Shown: in pieces, positions 57,169 through 64,000 of the stretch
How positions within the stretch are numbered: position 1 is the first letter of the stretch
How the letters are laid out: every line of letters begins with the position of its first letter
From: Candidatus Nanopelagicus abundans
Lineage (GTDB): Bacteria; Actinomycetota; Actinomycetes; Nanopelagicales; Nanopelagicaceae
DNA length: 64,000 nucleotides
Assembly (NCBI RefSeq): GCF_002288305.1
Contig: NZ_CP016779.1
Span: 992,001 to 1,056,000, forward strand
Direction: 5' to 3'
The notes under the pieces: model-generated
Seen by the model: only the letters and a program-made list of their open reading frames with translations
Database searches by the model: none
What the model was told of the DNA's origin: nothing
Position numbers and translations under genes: made by a program

Positions 57169-57290
57169 TAGTTTTTCCCTTCTTTAAGTTCTTTAATACT
57201 CTTCTTCATTCCACGCACGCCCTTAGTAATTAAATATATTGAAAAGATTAGGCTGATAAGTATTAGCAAACCGGTTGTGAAAAACTCCAT
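57168..57290 (-). CDS. 40-residue single-TM small protein
   Basis: ATG 57290 opens 40 codons, ending in TAA that shares a base with the start ATG of the nitrobindin-like gene (TAATG at 57168). One hydrophobic helix (TGLLILISLIFSIYLI, about 6-21) is followed by a basic tail KGVRGMKKSIKELKEGKN. Too short for most automatic ORF calls; no family recognised. Membrane topology with a cytoplasmic basic tail and the tight coupling between ygfZ and the nitrobindin-like gene make it likely to be translated. Confidence 0.6.
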   Translation of the reverse strand: MEFFTTGLLILISLIFSIYLITKGVRGMKKSIKELKEGKN

Positions 57291-57299
57291 TAGATAAGC

Positions 57300-58211
57300 C
57301 TAACTTGTCTTAAGTGATAACTCCGCCCAGTTAGCACTCACCCCATCTGCGATTAAAACGCAATCAGCTGGTGTGTTTCGCTTAATTACAGCTAACGCAA
57401 TCGGGCCTAACTCATAGTGACGGGCAACGGTGCCAATAAAGCCAACCTCTTTTTCACCATCAAATAACTTAGCGCCATTTTCTGGCATAACCACCATAGA
57501 GCCATCTAAGTGAAGTAGCACAAGCTTTCTAGGTGGTTGTCCTAAATTAAACACCTTAGCCACAGTTTCTTGCCCACGGTAGCAGCCCTTATTCATATGC
57601 ACTGCTTTATTTAAAAAACCTAATTCATTTGGAATAGATTTATGATCAACTTCAAATAACAACCTTGCTCGTCCTTGCGCCACTCTTAAAGCTTCAAGTG
57701 CCCAAATACCAACTTGGGTATGAGACTTGCTAAATGCTTCCTTTGTTTCAGTTAATTCACTCCTTGGCACAAGTGCGTATGGCCCACCTATTTCATCACT
57801 TTTACCTGGCGCCCTTAACACTGCGTAATTACTACTTTCATCTTTAACATCAACATCTAACATAAATTTCATCTTAGTTAAGTAATCAAGTAATGGCGTA
57901 ATGCGAGCTGTTTCTGTGTGAATCCAGGTAGTTATGCCATCATCTACTAAAAACAACTGCTCGATAACATGCCCCTGTGGATCAAGTATTAACGCGTCAA
58001 CCCATTTTGCAGGTGGCAGTTGCTCAAGATGTTGAGTAGTTAGTGAGTGCAACCAAGTAAGGCGATCTTTACCTGTAACAGATAAAACACCGCGATGAGA
58101 AAGGTCTGCCCACGCGTTCCCCGCTGCTAGCTCTTTTTGTTCTTTATTTGGCTCACCAAAATGCCAAATGGCACCCTTATCAGGACCTGACTCAACTAAG
58201 ACCGCGCTCAT
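57300..58211 (-). CDS. ygfZ: YgfZ/GcvT-domain folate-binding protein
   Basis: A tetrahydrofolate-binding protein of the YgfZ/CAF17 family, required for some iron-sulphur enzymes. The invariant signature K-G-C-Y-x-G-Q-E is read as MNKGCYRGQETVAKVF (about 193-208), and the N-terminal SHRGVLSVTGKDRLTWLHSL is the GcvT-like THF-binding part. 303 residues. Rv0811c is the counterpart at the same place relative to nitrobindin. It overlaps the Fur-family gene start region by 4 bases (58208-58211). Confidence 0.92.
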   Translation of the reverse strand: MSAVLVESGPDKGAIWHFGEPNKEQKELAAGNAWADLSHRGVLSVTGKDRLTWLHSLTTQHLEQLPPAKWVDALILDPQGHVIEQLFLVDDGITTWIHTETARITPLLDYLTKMKFMLDVDVKDESSNYAVLRAPGKSDEIGGPYALVPRSELTETKEAFSKSHTQVGIWALEALRVAQGRARLLFEVDHKSIPNELGFLNKAVHMNKGCYRGQETVAKVFNLGQPPRKLVLLHLDGSMVVMPENGAKLFDGEKEVGFIGTVARHYELGPIALAVIKRNTPADCVLIADGVSANWAELSLKTS

Positions 58212-58648
58212 TTTGTTTTACCATCCGTGCGCTTTTTTTGATCATTTTTTTCTGCGCACTTCGCGCATAATCCATAAATAGCAAAGTGTGTAACATCTGT
58301 TTTAAATCCGTAATCATCACTTAATGTGTTCACAAAGTTAGCAGCTGCCTCAATCGGGGCATCCCCTATCCCGCCGCAATCAGAGCAAACTAAATGCAGA
58401 TGAGTTAGCTCCTCGGCTGCATGGTAGGTAGCGCCACCATGACCTAAGTGAGTGTGTAGGACTAAACCAACATTTTCTAGAGTTTCCAGGTTTCGATATA
58501 CCGTTGAAAGATTAATACCAGGATGAGTACTGCGGACTTTCTCCGCAACTTCTTCCGGTGTTGCATGACCTAATGATCTAACCGCGCTTAATACCAACTC
58601 ACGTTGTGGTGTTAAACGAAGACCTTTTTCATGCAGTTCATGTGCCAT
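58208..58648 (-). CDS. Fur-family transcriptional regulator
   Basis: Metal- or peroxide-responsive repressor of 146 residues. Winged-helix part: LRLTPQRELVLSAVRSLGHATPEEVAEKV, and INLSTVYRNLETLENVGLV (about 50-68) with the recognition helix. The dimerisation domain carries THLHLVCSDCGG (about 90-101) and LCAKC, two CxxC zinc sites as in Fur/Zur/PerR. Which metal it senses is not decidable. Co-transcribed with ygfZ, an Fe-S assembly factor, and DUF4395 upstream; regulation of iron or zinc genes is likely. Confidence 0.9.
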   Translation of the reverse strand: MAHELHEKGLRLTPQRELVLSAVRSLGHATPEEVAEKVRSTHPGINLSTVYRNLETLENVGLVLHTHLGHGGATYHAAEELTHLHLVCSDCGGIGDAPIEAAANFVNTLSDDYGFKTDVTHFAIYGLCAKCAEKNDQKKRTDGKTK

Positions 58649-58687
58649 GGCTTAAGTCTAAACCACAGCAAATCACCTAGTTAACCT

Positions 58688-59134
58688 TTAACTACGCTTA
58701 AATGAGCGAACTAGGATTAAATACATCTGACATCCTAAGCAAAAACCAAAGGCAGCATTTAAAAAGGCAGCTCCTAGCGCAAAGCTAGTTGCAATTAAAA
58801 ACACCGCGCTATTGCCGCTAACACCACCTAGTAACGCCACAAATGCAAAGAGTGCGCCAATGAATTGCGCAAATCTAGGAGCACGCTGATCCTCACTCGG
58901 CACAGGACCTTTAAGTCTTGGCTGGATTAGACCTCGATAAATAAAACCATAGATTGATTTGCGTAGTCCAAATAAAACAGTAGATAAAAAGACTGCAAAT
59001 TGAAATCCAATTAGATAAACAGATTCTGATATTAAGGCAAGAGCCAGTACTACAGTTGTAATCCCTGCGCTATAGCGAGGCCCTCTGGCATCGATTAGGA
59101 TAGCTTTTTTTGATACCTGATTAATAGTTGACAC
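58688..59134 (-). CDS. DUF4395 membrane protein
   Basis: A 148-residue membrane protein from GTG 59134, preceded by AAGGAG. Four TM segments: about 27-44, 45-60, 88-104 and 110-125. Near its end is a CxxC pair, FCLGCQMYL (about 131-139), on the membrane border, suggesting thiol-disulphide exchange. DUF4395 genes of Actinobacteria often stand next to a thioredoxin-like gene, as here (59328). A 29-codon Cys-containing ORF lies 51 bases upstream of the start. Confidence 0.82.
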   Translation of the reverse strand: MSTINQVSKKAILIDARGPRYSAGITTVVLALALISESVYLIGFQFAVFLSTVLFGLRKSIYGFIYRGLIQPRLKGPVPSEDQRAPRFAQFIGALFAFVALLGGVSGNSAVFLIATSFALGAAFLNAAFGFCLGCQMYLILVRSFKRS

Positions 59135-59152
59135 TTTTTTCTCCTTTAAAGT

Positions 59153-59265
59153 TGTTGGATTAAATAAATTAATTTTTATTACAATTAATTACTTAGCCAA
59201 CACATACAACCCTTAGCACGGGCGTAATCAATCACGCGGCGCTTTGTGAAAAACACAGGTTGTAT
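59153..59265 (-). promoter_or_regulatory. Alternative pairing region around the leader peptide
   Basis: ATACAACC near the start of the leader ORF (59258-59265 on the plus strand as GGTTGTAT) is complementary to GGTTGTAT over its first Cys codon (59204-59211 region). The second Cys codon and Trp codon (TGTTGG, 59197-59202) are complementary to CCAACA just upstream of the DUF4395 SD (59153-59158). The two pairings overlap the Cys codons, as expected for an attenuator, and could respond to stalling. Confidence 0.45.
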
Positions 59266-59274
59266 AGAGAACAT
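59185..59274 (-). CDS. Putative cysteine-responsive leader peptide (29 residues)
   Basis: ATG 59274 opens 29 codons, stop TAA at 59185, in the 193-base gap between thioredoxin and DUF4395. The peptide is basic in the middle, FFTKRRVIDYARAKGCMCWL, with Cys-Met-Cys (codons TGT ATG TGT) five codons before the stop. It matches the pattern I recall for actinobacterial leader peptides, R-R-x-[VI]-D-[LY]-x-R then Cys codons near the end, that control sulphur genes by ribosome stalling at Cys codons. I see no SD before the ATG, only A/T-rich sequence; these leaders are often leaderless. The call is strong on pattern, untested. Confidence 0.65.
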   Translation of the reverse strand: MFSIQPVFFTKRRVIDYARAKGCMCWLSN

Positions 59275-59327
59275 GAGAATATTTTATATCATTTAAACAG
59301 ATTGTTCTTGCGAGTAATTTGCAGGAT

Positions 59328-59729
59328 CTATAAAGCGCTAATCACCTTTATTAATTGATCACGCTTAGGCGCCCCAGTTGCCCTAGCGATCTCAAAACCG
59401 GCTCTATCTAAAAATAAGGTAGTTGGAGTTGATCTAATCCCAACTCTTCTAACTAGCTCTAAATTAGATTCAGCATCTACTTCTACATATGAAATATCAT
59501 CCTGATTTTTTATTACCTCAGAGATTAAAGATTTAGCAGCCCGGCACTGAGTGCAGAAGGTGGTGGAGAAAATCAAGATAGTGGCCCTACTTCCATAGCT
59601 GCCAGCAAACTCTGCCTGGCTAATATGTAATCTACGTTTTTTGCGAATTACCCCATTTTTAGAGCGGTAGTAAATGCCAAATACGCTAGTTAGTACCAAA
59701 ATTAAACCAAGTAGTGGCAGCGTCCTCAT
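59328..59729 (-). CDS. Thioredoxin-like protein, membrane anchored
   Basis: A 133-residue protein with one N-terminal hydrophobic anchor ([16 protein letters not shown], about 5-20) and a thioredoxin fold: [14 protein letters not shown] holds the CxxC (Cys-Thr-Gln-Cys) near residue 58, and [11 protein letters not shown] carries the conserved cis-Pro. The central CTQC instead of CGPC is common in this ThiX-like group; Rv0816c stands at the same place. It probably faces outside the membrane. Divergent from glnR by 21 bases. Confidence 0.88.
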   Translation of the reverse strand: MRTLPLLGLILVLTSVFGIYYRSKNGVIRKKRRLHISQAEFAGSYGSRATILIFSTTFCTQCRAAKSLISEVIKNQDDISYVEVDAESNLELVRRVGIRSTPTTLFLDRAGFEIARATGAPKRDQLIKVISAL

Positions 59730-59750
59730 GAGTGTATTCTTACCACTCTT

Positions 59751-60455
59751 ATGGCAAAGATTCTAATGCTGACTAACTCAACTGGTGCATCCGCTGATGT
59801 GTTGCCAGCTCTGGGTTTACTACAACATGATGTTCGAATCCTGCCTGCTGAAGCATCTGTTTTAGTAGATGCTCCAATTACAGATTGCATAATCATTGAT
59901 GCTCGTCGTGATCTACCAACAGCAAAATCTTTTACAAAGTTAATTACTACTACCGGTGTCTCAACACCGTTAATTATTGTTACTACCGAGGGCGGCCTAT
60001 CAGCTATTAATGCTGATTGGGGTATTACGGATGTAATCCTTGATACCGCAGGACCTGCTGAGGTAGATGCTCGAATAAGAATTGTTATTGGCAAAGATGC
60101 AATTGATCAGCTTGCTAAGAATCCTTCTCTTAAAGAGATTAGATCAGGTGATGTAGTAATTGATGAGGATTCTTACACAGCCAAAATTAAAGGGCGAACT
60201 TTAGATCTAACCTTTAAAGAGTTTGAACTACTTAAATACCTAGCCCAACACCCAGGCAGAGTCTTCTCAAGGTCACAACTTTTGCAAGAGATCTGGGGAT
60301 ATGACTACTTCGGTGGCACTAGAACAGTTGATGTTCATATTAGGCGCCTGCGCTCAAAGTTAGGACCAGAGTTTGAATCAGTAATTGATACTGTTAGAAA
60401 TGTTGGTTACAGATTTAGCACAAGTAATAACCCTGTAACAGCAGATATAAATTAA
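59751..60455 (+). CDS. glnR: GlnR-type orphan response regulator
   Basis: Global nitrogen regulator of Actinobacteria; 234 residues. The N-terminal receiver domain is atypical: it keeps an Asp at 50 ([10 protein letters not shown]) but lacks the acidic pair of true receivers (LTNSTG instead), and [13 protein letters not shown] (about 84-96) is specific to GlnR. The C-terminal OmpR-type winged helix includes [20 protein letters not shown] (about 154-173) and [17 protein letters not shown]. It works without a paired kinase. The neighbouring mshD follows 7 bases later. Confidence 0.92.
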   Translation: MAKILMLTNSTGASADVLPALGLLQHDVRILPAEASVLVDAPITDCIIIDARRDLPTAKSFTKLITTTGVSTPLIIVTTEGGLSAINADWGITDVILDTAGPAEVDARIRIVIGKDAIDQLAKNPSLKEIRSGDVVIDEDSYTAKIKGRTLDLTFKEFELLKYLAQHPGRVFSRSQLLQEIWGYDYFGGTRTVDVHIRRLRSKLGPEFESVIDTVRNVGYRFSTSNNPVTADIN

Positions 60456-60462
60456 TAATACT

Positions 60463-61383
60463 TTGCAACACTTAGATCACTTATCTGACACCCAGCAATC
60501 ACTCGTTCTTGATTTAATAAACCGCACCACAAATCATGATGGTACGCCCCCAATTGCAGAGCACATCCTGCTTCACCTTCGCTATGGCGGAGATAAGGCA
60601 GATTCTCATTTACTAGTTGAAAAAGATAATCAAGTAATTGGCTATGCCCACCTTGATCAAACAGATTTAGTAGCTGGTCCTTGTGTTGAATTAGTAGTTG
60701 ATCCGGATCATAGAGGCGCAGGCGTTGGAAGAGCGCTACTAAGTGAAGCAATAAAAATCTGTGGCAAATCATTAAGACTTTGGGTTCATGGTGAGGCAGA
60801 GGTGGCCCATAACCTTGCAGCCTCATTTAACTTTGAAAAAATAAGAACAGTGCTTCAAATGAGTAAGTCACTAACAGATATCCAGCGGCTACCAATCATT
60901 GATAAAGAAATTATCATTAGAAGCTTTTTACCTGGGATAGATAGTGATGATTGGCTTGAATTAAACAATAAAGTATTTAAAGATCACCCAGAGCAAGGTG
61001 GTTGGCAGTTATCTGATCTAAATCACAGGTTAAGTGAGGAATGGTTTGATGAGAAGGGCTTTTTTATTGTTGAAAAAAATAAGCAAGTAATTGCCTCAAC
61101 TTGGACCAAAGTTCATGGTGAGCACTCACATGATCATGACGGTGAAGCATCACATGCCCACCCAGCAATTGGTGAGATCTATATAACCGCAGTAGATCCT
61201 GCATACGCCGGCCTTGGTATTGGTAAGGCGTTAACTATTACCGCACTTAATTACTTAAAGTATCAAGGGCTAACGGATGCGATGTTATATGTTGATTTTG
61301 ATAACAAAGCAGCATTAAACCTCTATGACTCGTTAGGGTTTGAGTTATCTAGTAAAGATGTTTTATATCGATTAAAAGCATAA
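60463..61383 (+). CDS. mshD: Mycothiol acetyltransferase MshD
   Basis: Last step of mycothiol synthesis: acetyl transfer to Cys-GlcN-Ins. The 306-residue protein consists of two tandem GNAT domains: in the first, VVDPDHRGAGVGRALL (about 76-91) is the acetyl-CoA-binding motif, and in the second, AVDPAYAGLGIGKALTI (about 245-261). The linker and HGEHSHDHDGEASHAHP (His-rich, about 221-237) lie between. The start is TTG 60463, there being no upstream ATG; the SD is weak. Rv0818 (glnR) and Rv0819 (mshD) have the same order. Confidence 0.9.
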   Translation: MQHLDHLSDTQQSLVLDLINRTTNHDGTPPIAEHILLHLRYGGDKADSHLLVEKDNQVIGYAHLDQTDLVAGPCVELVVDPDHRGAGVGRALLSEAIKICGKSLRLWVHGEAEVAHNLAASFNFEKIRTVLQMSKSLTDIQRLPIIDKEIIIRSFLPGIDSDDWLELNNKVFKDHPEQGGWQLSDLNHRLSEEWFDEKGFFIVEKNKQVIASTWTKVHGEHSHDHDGEASHAHPAIGEIYITAVDPAYAGLGIGKALTITALNYLKYQGLTDAMLYVDFDNKAALNLYDSLGFELSSKDVLYRLKA

Positions 61384-61403
61384 GTTTCCATAGGTAGTAT
61401 AAA

Positions 61404-61431
61404 AATAAGGGACCCGCAAGGGTCCCTTATT
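61404..61431. terminator. Bidirectional intrinsic terminator, 12-bp stem with GCAA loop
   Basis: AATAAGGGACCC pairs perfectly with GGGTCCCTTATT around the tetraloop GCAA (a GNRA loop). It lies 21 bases behind mshD. A/T-rich flanks on both strands let it work for mshD and for the epimerase gene (61498-62265) on the other strand. Confidence 0.88.
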
Positions 61432-61497
61432 CATGAGCAAATTTCTACGAAGGATTGGTTGAGTAAATTATAGCAAAATAATTTCTATCTGAAAATA

Positions 61498-62265
61498 CTA
61501 TAAATCCTCAGAAAATCTAAATAACGCCTCTATGTAGTTATCACCAGTTACTCCCAATAGTTGAGCATTTGGTGGAGCTGTTTGTGGCGCAAGACAAATA
61601 CCATCCTCACTTTCAGTATAAACATTCCAGTAGGGTGCATCTGATTCAACAGTTAATCTAGCTGCACCTGGCCAAATAATCTCTGGTGTTCCAATAATCT
61701 CAACAAAGGTGTCATCCCATGGACCAGGTGGTTGTGGTAAATACTCACCGGTTAATACATAATCTTGATCACGCACCATCATCTTATTTGCTTTAAAATC
61801 TAACTCAGCGCTATCACCCTTACCAATATCTCTTGCAATTAATGGATGAAAACCTAATGAAAATGGTAGATCACATCCATTTGCTTCATACTCAAGTGAC
61901 CAACGTAGGGCGTCATCTAATATCTCAAAGTGTTGTATTACTAACGCACCGTTATAAGGAGTAGGAAACTCAAGTAATTGTTTACCAGCACCTAAATCCT
62001 GCCAAGATGAGAAAAAGCCAAAGCCATGAATAGCATGTGGTGGCATAAAAGTTGTTGGCAGTTGATGGCTCACACCCTTACTATCTTTAACTAAACCATC
62101 TTTTATGCGCCCAGCCCATGGCGCCATCGCATACCAACCCCAACGCAAAACATCACCATTAAAAGGTACTGCAAACTGCATATCCCGCCATTGAAGTGAG
62201 GCAAGGCGGCCGCCTTGATCTAGATCAATTCCAATTGATATCTGATCTCCATCAATATTAAGCAT
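61498..62265 (-). CDS. Aldose 1-epimerase family protein
   Basis: Galactose mutarotase-like enzyme of 255 residues that converts alpha and beta anomers of sugars. PPHAIHGFGFFS (about 75-86) carries the first conserved His, and LPFSLGFHPLIARD (about 137-150) the second; WNVYTESEDGICLAPQT near the end has the catalytic Glu position. It lies 5 bases behind the PfkB kinase gene, so sugar uptake and phosphorylation may be linked. Sugar identity unknown. Confidence 0.86.
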   Translation of the reverse strand: MLNIDGDQISIGIDLDQGGRLASLQWRDMQFAVPFNGDVLRWGWYAMAPWAGRIKDGLVKDSKGVSHQLPTTFMPPHAIHGFGFFSSWQDLGAGKQLLEFPTPYNGALVIQHFEILDDALRWSLEYEANGCDLPFSLGFHPLIARDIGKGDSAELDFKANKMMVRDQDYVLTGEYLPQPPGPWDDTFVEIIGTPEIIWPGAARLTVESDAPYWNVYTESEDGICLAPQTAPPNAQLLGVTGDNYIEALFRFSEDL

Positions 62266-62270
62266 CTTAT

Positions 62271-63173
62271 TTAAATCTCATCCCTGCCGGGAGGCAGGGC
62301 GCCAGATCTTGAAACAGTAATAGCAGCAGCCCTGGCTGCTCTATCAAGCATTAAAGAAAGACGTTCCCCAGTTAACTTATCTAAACCATCTTCAATGATT
62401 GCCTCAACCAAAATTGCTCCCACAGTGTCACCAGCTCCCACCGTATCTGCAACAACAACCTTTTTTGCATCAACACTTATCTTTGAATTTTCTCGATACC
62501 CTGCTAATCCTTTATCACCGAAGGTAACAACTACTAACTCAGGGCCCATTTCTAACCATCTCTTTGTTACTTTATCTAGGTCTTGCCCTGGATATAGCCA
62601 GTAAATATCATCATCACTTACTTTAACTGCACTAGAAATTGATACCCACCGCTCAACCTGCTTCACATACTCATTTCTATCACTCATTACCGCAGGTCTT
62701 ATATTTGGATCAAAGACAATTGGCGCAACTAGTGCAACCTTCTTTGCCCATTCAAATAAAACAGATGCTGCAGGCTCTATCGCTGTTACTAGCGTGCCAA
62801 TATGAAGCAGTAATGGCTTTTTATCAGCAGCATCAGGCAGCCAAGAGTGTGAGAAATCAAAGGTTGCAGTGTCATCTATTACAAACTCATATGTGGCCCC
62901 ACCCTTTGAATTTAAAGAAACAATTGCAAGGCAGGTTGGCTTATCTGAGAACTTAACAAAATCTAGTAAAACGCTATCTTTTTCTAACTCATGAAGTGCC
63001 ATCTGACCATACTTATCAGTTGATATGCCATCAATGAATTGTGTTGAGATCCCAAGCTTTGATAATGCCTTTGCAGTGTTCGCTGGCCCACCACCAACAA
63101 CAGCTTTGCGCTCAGTGCCATCTGGAATTAAATCAATTACTACCTCACCACATACCCAAACTTGATTACTCAC
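62271..63173 (-). CDS. PfkB family carbohydrate kinase
   Basis: A 300-residue ribokinase/fructokinase-type sugar kinase. The N-terminal GEVVIDLIP (about 8-16) and VVGGGPANTAKALSKLGIST (about 25-44) are the first PfkB signature; DTVGAGDTVGAILVEAI (about 242-258) is the second with the catalytic Asp. Fructokinase is the best guess. Overlaps the UPF0303 gene by 4 bases (63170-63173). Confidence 0.88.
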   Translation of the reverse strand: MSNQVWVCGEVVIDLIPDGTERKAVVGGGPANTAKALSKLGISTQFIDGISTDKYGQMALHELEKDSVLLDFVKFSDKPTCLAIVSLNSKGGATYEFVIDDTATFDFSHSWLPDAADKKPLLLHIGTLVTAIEPAASVLFEWAKKVALVAPIVFDPNIRPAVMSDRNEYVKQVERWVSISSAVKVSDDDIYWLYPGQDLDKVTKRWLEMGPELVVVTFGDKGLAGYRENSKISVDAKKVVVADTVGAGDTVGAILVEAIIEDGLDKLTGERLSLMLDRAARAAAITVSRSGALPPGRDEI

Positions 63174-63658
63174 AGTAGTTCACCCTTACGTGCTAGAAAC
63201 TCAGTTAATACTTCAACACCGAGTAGATGATCTTGCACATGTGGCAGGCCACTAATTAGTAGAACACCAGAAAGTCCATCATCCTTAGTTATTAATGGTA
63301 GACCGCCGCCATGAATAGCATGGGTTTCATCCAATAAATTATTCTCCTTATGCCAATCAACTCCACGCTCCTGCGCACTAACTCTTTCATACATTGTTGA
63401 GTGATGCTTAAGCATTACAACTCTGGCTTTTCGATCTATCCACCATTGATTCTCTGCTGTAGACCCAGGAAGGGATGCGTGATAAATGATCCAATCTCCA
63501 AGTCTCACCTCAACTGCAATTGGCAGATCTCGCTGGATACCAAATGATTTTGCAATCTCACCTATCTCCACAGCATCTGCCATATCTAACGCAGGCAGCG
63601 TAAGTAAGAGCTCCTCTTGTAATAGCCCAGATGAAGTAAATCCACCAGTAGTACTCAT
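63170..63658 (-). CDS. UPF0303 / heme-degrading-domain-like protein
   Basis: A 162-residue protein of the UPF0303 family (related to the GlcG/HbpS heme-binding fold). Segments LLLTLPALDMADAVEIGEIA, VEVRLGDWIIYHASLPGS (about 49-66), WWIDRKARVVMLKHHSTM, AIHGGGLPL and VLLISGLPHVQDH fit the family closely. Function is not established; a role in redox or vitamin metabolism has been suggested for relatives. It is the first gene of the run toward the kinase and epimerase. Confidence 0.85.
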   Translation of the reverse strand: MSTTGGFTSSGLLQEELLLTLPALDMADAVEIGEIAKSFGIQRDLPIAVEVRLGDWIIYHASLPGSTAENQWWIDRKARVVMLKHHSTMYERVSAQERGVDWHKENNLLDETHAIHGGGLPLITKDDGLSGVLLISGLPHVQDHLLGVEVLTEFLARKGELL

Positions 63659-63717
63659 AGCCCTACTCTAGGTTAGATGAGTTTAAATGTTAAAAAAGGG
63701 TTTAGAATTACTCACAA

Positions 63718-64000
63718 ATGAGGGCTAAAAAAGTATCACTTTATTCACTTACCGGCTTTAGTAAAAACAATCTCCAATTACTAAGACTTCTAATCCAACA
63801 GGAGTTAACTCTTCGTTATAAGCGAAGTGTGATTGGTATTGGCTGGACCCTACTTAATCCAATGCTAACAAGCTTTGTATTATGGATAGTTTTTTCATTT
63901 TTATTTGTTGGTAAATTAGAGGTAGGTCAGCAATTTGCCCCCTACCTTATGGCTGGTATTTTGCTAAATACCTTCTTTAGCCAGGGCTTACTTCAAGCTG
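63718..64000 (+). CDS. ABC-2 type polysaccharide export permease (partial)
   Basis: ATG 63718 starts a membrane permease that runs off the right edge (94 codons seen). After KNNLQLLRLLIQQELTLRYK comes the family signature RSVIGIGWTLLNPMLTSFVL, with the first TM segment, and then APYLMAGILLNTFF. It belongs to the ABC2 membrane family of O-antigen, teichoic acid or capsule exporters (TagG/RfbA type). The gene is divergent from UPF0303; the 59-base gap holds its promoter. The ATPase partner would be to the right of this window. Confidence 0.88.
   Translation, partial: MRAKKVSLYSLTGFSKNNLQLLRLLIQQELTLRYKRSVIGIGWTLLNPMLTSFVLWIVFSFLFVGKLEVGQQFAPYLMAGILLNTFFSQGLLQA

Noticed and set aside
59751-60455. 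Missing acidic pocket in the GlnR receiver as a degeneration
   Set aside because: This is the normal state of GlnR-type atypical response regulators.

Overview
The window looks like a stretch of a streamlined, low-GC actinobacterial chromosome, most likely a freshwater acI / Nanopelagicales-type organism. The reasons are an AT-rich sequence with very short intergenic gaps and many overlapping genes, combined with strictly actinobacterial genes (carD, mycothiol genes mshA and mshD, GlnR, DUF3027, DUF3263, DUF2530, a CopD-CtaG fusion) and blocks of gene order that I recognise from memory of Mycobacterium tuberculosis. No phage, insertion sequence, CRISPR array or plasmid gene was seen. It is a core-genome region with a few unusual accessory loci.

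Layout. 1-14 kb: glmU (cut by the left edge), tRNA-Gln, then the minus-strand operon rsmI-metG-tatD-rsmA-ispE; a protein O-mannosyltransferase; a membrane protein, a rimJ-like acetyltransferase, a shrunken MoeA-like gene and 5-formyl-THF cyclo-ligase (this matches the Rv0992c-Rv1018c order); acyl-CoA dehydrogenase; a CopD-CtaG protein with a histidine-free CopC partner; an FmdB zinc ribbon. 14-27 kb: MMPL transporter, tRNA-Arg, a saccharopine-dehydrogenase-fold enzyme, an SDR, an odd Rieske protein, a GGDEF gene broken by one in-frame stop, homospermidine synthase, photolyase, citrate synthase, pdxH, serC with two tiny membrane proteins behind it, and a cold-shock protein. 27-33 kb: DUF3027, a striking 781-residue secreted repeat protein, a decayed gene, and groL behind a CIRCE operator. 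33-44 kb: redox enzymes (SDR-DUF2867, NDH-2, GMC oxidoreductase), tRNA-Thr, a Ppx/GppA phosphatase and the polyphosphate pair ppk-mutT1, then an SGNH hydrolase. 43-50 kb: rlmB-cysS-ispDF-carD, an LpqE-like lipoprotein, the RegX3/SenX3 pair and phoU. 50-55 kb: a DUF1800-DUF1501 pair, gpmA and a secreted beta-propeller-like protein. 55-62 kb: a thiol/redox and nitrogen block (ybjN, mshA, nitrobindin-like, ygfZ, fur, DUF4395, a Cys-rich leader peptide, thioredoxin, glnR, mshD). 62-64 kb: sugar epimerase, PfkB kinase, UPF0303 and the start of an ABC-2 polysaccharide exporter.

How the genes work together. Isoprenoid precursors (IspE and fused IspDF), translation (MetG, CysS, RsmA, RsmI, RlmB, three tRNAs), phosphate handling (PhoU, SenX3/RegX3, Ppk, Ppx) and mycothiol-based thiol redox are the main themes. 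The most interesting observations are: a hidden 29-codon ORF between thioredoxin and DUF4395 that matches the actinobacterial cysteine-attenuator leader-peptide pattern; the repeat protein with octapeptide logic arranged into exact 240-bp and 24-bp tandem repeats; and several enzymes that have lost signature residues (MoeA without its active-site domain, CopC without any histidine, a Rieske protein with a stretched second motif, a nitrobindin without the expected histidine).
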